Shown here piece after piece: positions 5,942 to 7,549 of a stretch of 7,549 nt of DNA; within the stretch, counting starts at the first letter, position 1; each line of letters begins with the position of its first letter. This stretch comes from Prevotella sp. UBA3208. GTDB lineage: Bacteria; Bacteroidota; Bacteroidia; Bacteroidales; Bacteroidaceae. The position numbers were made by a program, and so were the translations under genes. The stretch covers positions 19,416-26,964 of the forward strand of contig DEWO01000160.1 of assembly GCA_002363695.1 (NCBI GenBank). The letters run 5' to 3'. The notes under the pieces are model-generated. The model was not told the origin of the DNA. It made no database searches and saw nothing but the letters and a program-made list of their open reading frames with translations.

Positions 5942-7549
5942 TCATTCAATCACCCTGACGCCTCCCTTGTCGGCCGACGATACGCTCTGGGCGTAGGCTC
6001 GCAAAGCCTTGCTGACCTGACGGTTGCGCTTCAGGGGTTGCTGCGGACGCTTAGCCAGTTCTTCATCGCTCAGCTTCACGTTAATCTGACGATTGGGTAT
6101 GTCAATGACTATGATGTCGCCATCCTTGATTTTTCCGATGTTGCCACCGGCAGCAGCCTCGGGCGAGATGTGTCCGATGCTCAGGCCGGACGTACCGCCT
6201 GAGAAGCGGCCGTCGGTAATCAGGGCGCACTCCTTGCCCATGTGCATACTCTTGATATAGGAGGTAGGATAAAGCATCTCCTGCATACCGGGACCGCCCT
6301 TCGGACCCTCGTGGGTGATGACGACGCAGTCGCCCTTCTTCACCTTGCCGCCCAAGATGCCCTCACAGGCATCTTCCTGTGAGTCGAAGCAGACGGCAGG
6401 GCCCTCGAAGTGCCACAGGCTCTCGTCGACACCGGCCGTCTTGACGACGCAACCATCCTGGGCAATGTTGCCAAAGAGGACTGCCAGGCCACCGTCCTTG
6501 GTGTAGGCATGTTCCAGGTCGCGAATGCAACCGTTCCGGCGGTCAGTATCCAGCGTGCCCCACTCTGCCGACTGGCTGCCCATCTTGGTTGAGAAGCGGT
6601 TGCCGGGAGCCGACTGGTAGATGCGGTTGGCCTCTGCGTCGACAGGGCCGTCCACAATGCTGTATTTCTTCATCGCCTCGCCCAGTGTCATGCCGTCCAC
6701 ACGCGGTGCAGAGCCGTCAATCAGGCCACCCTTCGAGAGTTCGTTCATGATGCCGAGAATGCCACCTGCACGATTGCACTCCTGGACGCTGTACTTCTGG
6801 GTATTCGGAGCCAACTTGCAGAGGCACGGGGTCTTGCGGCTCAGTGCATCAATATCGCCGATGGTAAAGTCGGCACCTGCCTCCTGGGCTACAGCCAGCA
6901 GGTGAAGCACGGTATTCGTCGAGCCACCCATGGCAATGTCGAGCGTCATGGCATTGAGGAAAGCCTGACGGGTAGCAATGTTGCGAGGCAGCACGCTCTC
7001 GTCGCCATCCTCATAATAAGCGAAGGCATTTTTCACTATCTGGCGGGCTGCCTGGCGGAACAGTTCTATACGATTGGTATGCGTGGCCAGAATAGTGCCA
7101 TTGCCAGGAAGCGAGAGTCCGATAGCCTCTGTCAGCGAGTTCATGGAGTTGGCGGTAAACATACCCGAGCAGCTGCCACAGCCGGGACACGAACAACGCT
7201 CGATTTCCTTCATCTCCTCGTCGGTCACAGAGGGGTCGGCACCTTTTACCATAGCCGTAATCAGGTCGGCATTCTCGCCACGCCAGCGGCCAGCCTCCAT
7301 AGGACCACCCGAACAGAAGACGGTAGGAATGTTCAGCCGCATGGCGGCCATCAGCATACCCGGTGTCACCTTGTCACAATTGGAGATGCAAATCATGGCA
7401 TCTGCCTTGTGGGCATTGACCATATACTCAACGGAGTCGGCAATGATGTCACGCGAGGGAAGCGAGTACAGCATACCATCGTGCCCCATGGCAATACCAT
7501 CGTCAATAGCAATGGTGTTGAACTCGGCGGCATAGCATCCCATTTTCTC
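5942..7549 (-). CDS. ilvD: Dihydroxy-acid dehydratase, missing its N terminus at the window edge
   Basis: About 535 residues are present, ending at TGA 5942-5944. The frame runs through the right edge of the window (GAGAAA before the internal ATG 7543), and by comparison with the 616-residue E. coli enzyme about 70 N-terminal residues are missing. Family signatures are all present: [30 protein letters not shown] and [17 protein letters not shown], which carry iron-sulfur cluster cysteines; [17 protein letters not shown]; and [20 protein letters not shown]. The C terminus, [20 protein letters not shown], is intact. The region [19 protein letters not shown] and its surroundings resemble the long E. 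coli-type form, which uses an oxygen-sensitive cluster. The enzyme dehydrates dihydroxy acids to 2-keto acids in valine, isoleucine and leucine (and pantothenate) synthesis. Its promoter lies outside the window. No other ilv gene follows it; the next genes are the toxin-antitoxin pair. Confidence 0.98.
   Translation of the reverse strand, partial: EKMGCYAAEFNTIAIDDGIAMGHDGMLYSLPSRDIIADSVEYMVNAHKADAMICISNCDKVTPGMLMAAMRLNIPTVFCSGGPMEAGRWRGENADLITAMVKGADPSVTDEEMKEIERCSCPGCGSCSGMFTANSMNSLTEAIGLSLPGNGTILATHTNRIELFRQAARQIVKNAFAYYEDGDESVLPRNIATRQAFLNAMTLDIAMGGSTNTVLHLLAVAQEAGADFTIGDIDALSRKTPCLCKLAPNTQKYSVQECNRAGGILGIMNELSKGGLIDGSAPRVDGMTLGEAMKKYSIVDGPVDAEANRIYQSAPGNRFSTKMGSQSAEWGTLDTDRRNGCIRDLEHAYTKDGGLAVLFGNIAQDGCVVKTAGVDESLWHFEGPAVCFDSQEDACEGILGGKVKKGDCVVITHEGPKGGPGMQEMLYPTSYIKSMHMGKECALITDGRFSGGTSGLSIGHISPEAAAGGNIGKIKDGDIIVIDIPNRQINVKLSDEELAKRPQQPLKRNRQVSKALRAYAQSVSSADKGGVRVIE

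Noticed and set aside
7074..7535. A 153-codon plus-strand open frame opposite ilvD
   Set aside because: It is fully antisense to conserved ilvD motifs, with no independent support.

Overview
The window looks like ordinary chromosomal DNA of a member of the Bacteroidota, most likely Bacteroidales and perhaps Prevotellaceae. Three things point there. The intergenic regions carry the Bacteroidota promoter signature (-33 TTTG, -7 TAnnTTTG). Clear Shine-Dalgarno sequences are lacking before the starts. The protein styles (RadA, IlvD, the TPR protein and the lipoprotein) fit this phylum. Base composition is roughly balanced. The taxonomic call is inference, because there is no rRNA or other marker here.

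Layout from left to right: (1) the 3' end of a cardiolipin synthase / phospholipase D family gene on + (1-609); (2) a two-gene unit on -, in which a substrate-binding-protein-like lipoprotein (2766-3689) is followed 6 nt later by a 717-residue TPR protein (606-2759) whose stop overlaps the cardiolipin synthase stop; (3) a 65-bp divergent promoter region (3690-3754) that is strikingly symmetric; (4) radA on + (3755-5167); (5) a ParE/RelE-type toxin (5179-5490) and its antitoxin (5487-5816) on -, with an ATGA overlap and their own promoter; (6) the larger part of ilvD on - (5942-7549), cut at its 5' end by the window edge.

Functionally these are mostly unrelated housekeeping genes: membrane phospholipid synthesis, recombination repair and branched-chain amino acid synthesis. 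A small toxin-antitoxin module sits between radA and ilvD, and the lipoprotein/TPR pair has no assignable function. No mobile element, CRISPR array, tRNA or rRNA was seen, and no gene-free stretch exceeds about 125 bp.

I did not find a convincing new multi-gene system. The best leads are the nested palindromic, mutually overlapping divergent promoter at 3697-3748, with almost no 5' leader on either side, and the orphan lipoprotein/TPR pair.
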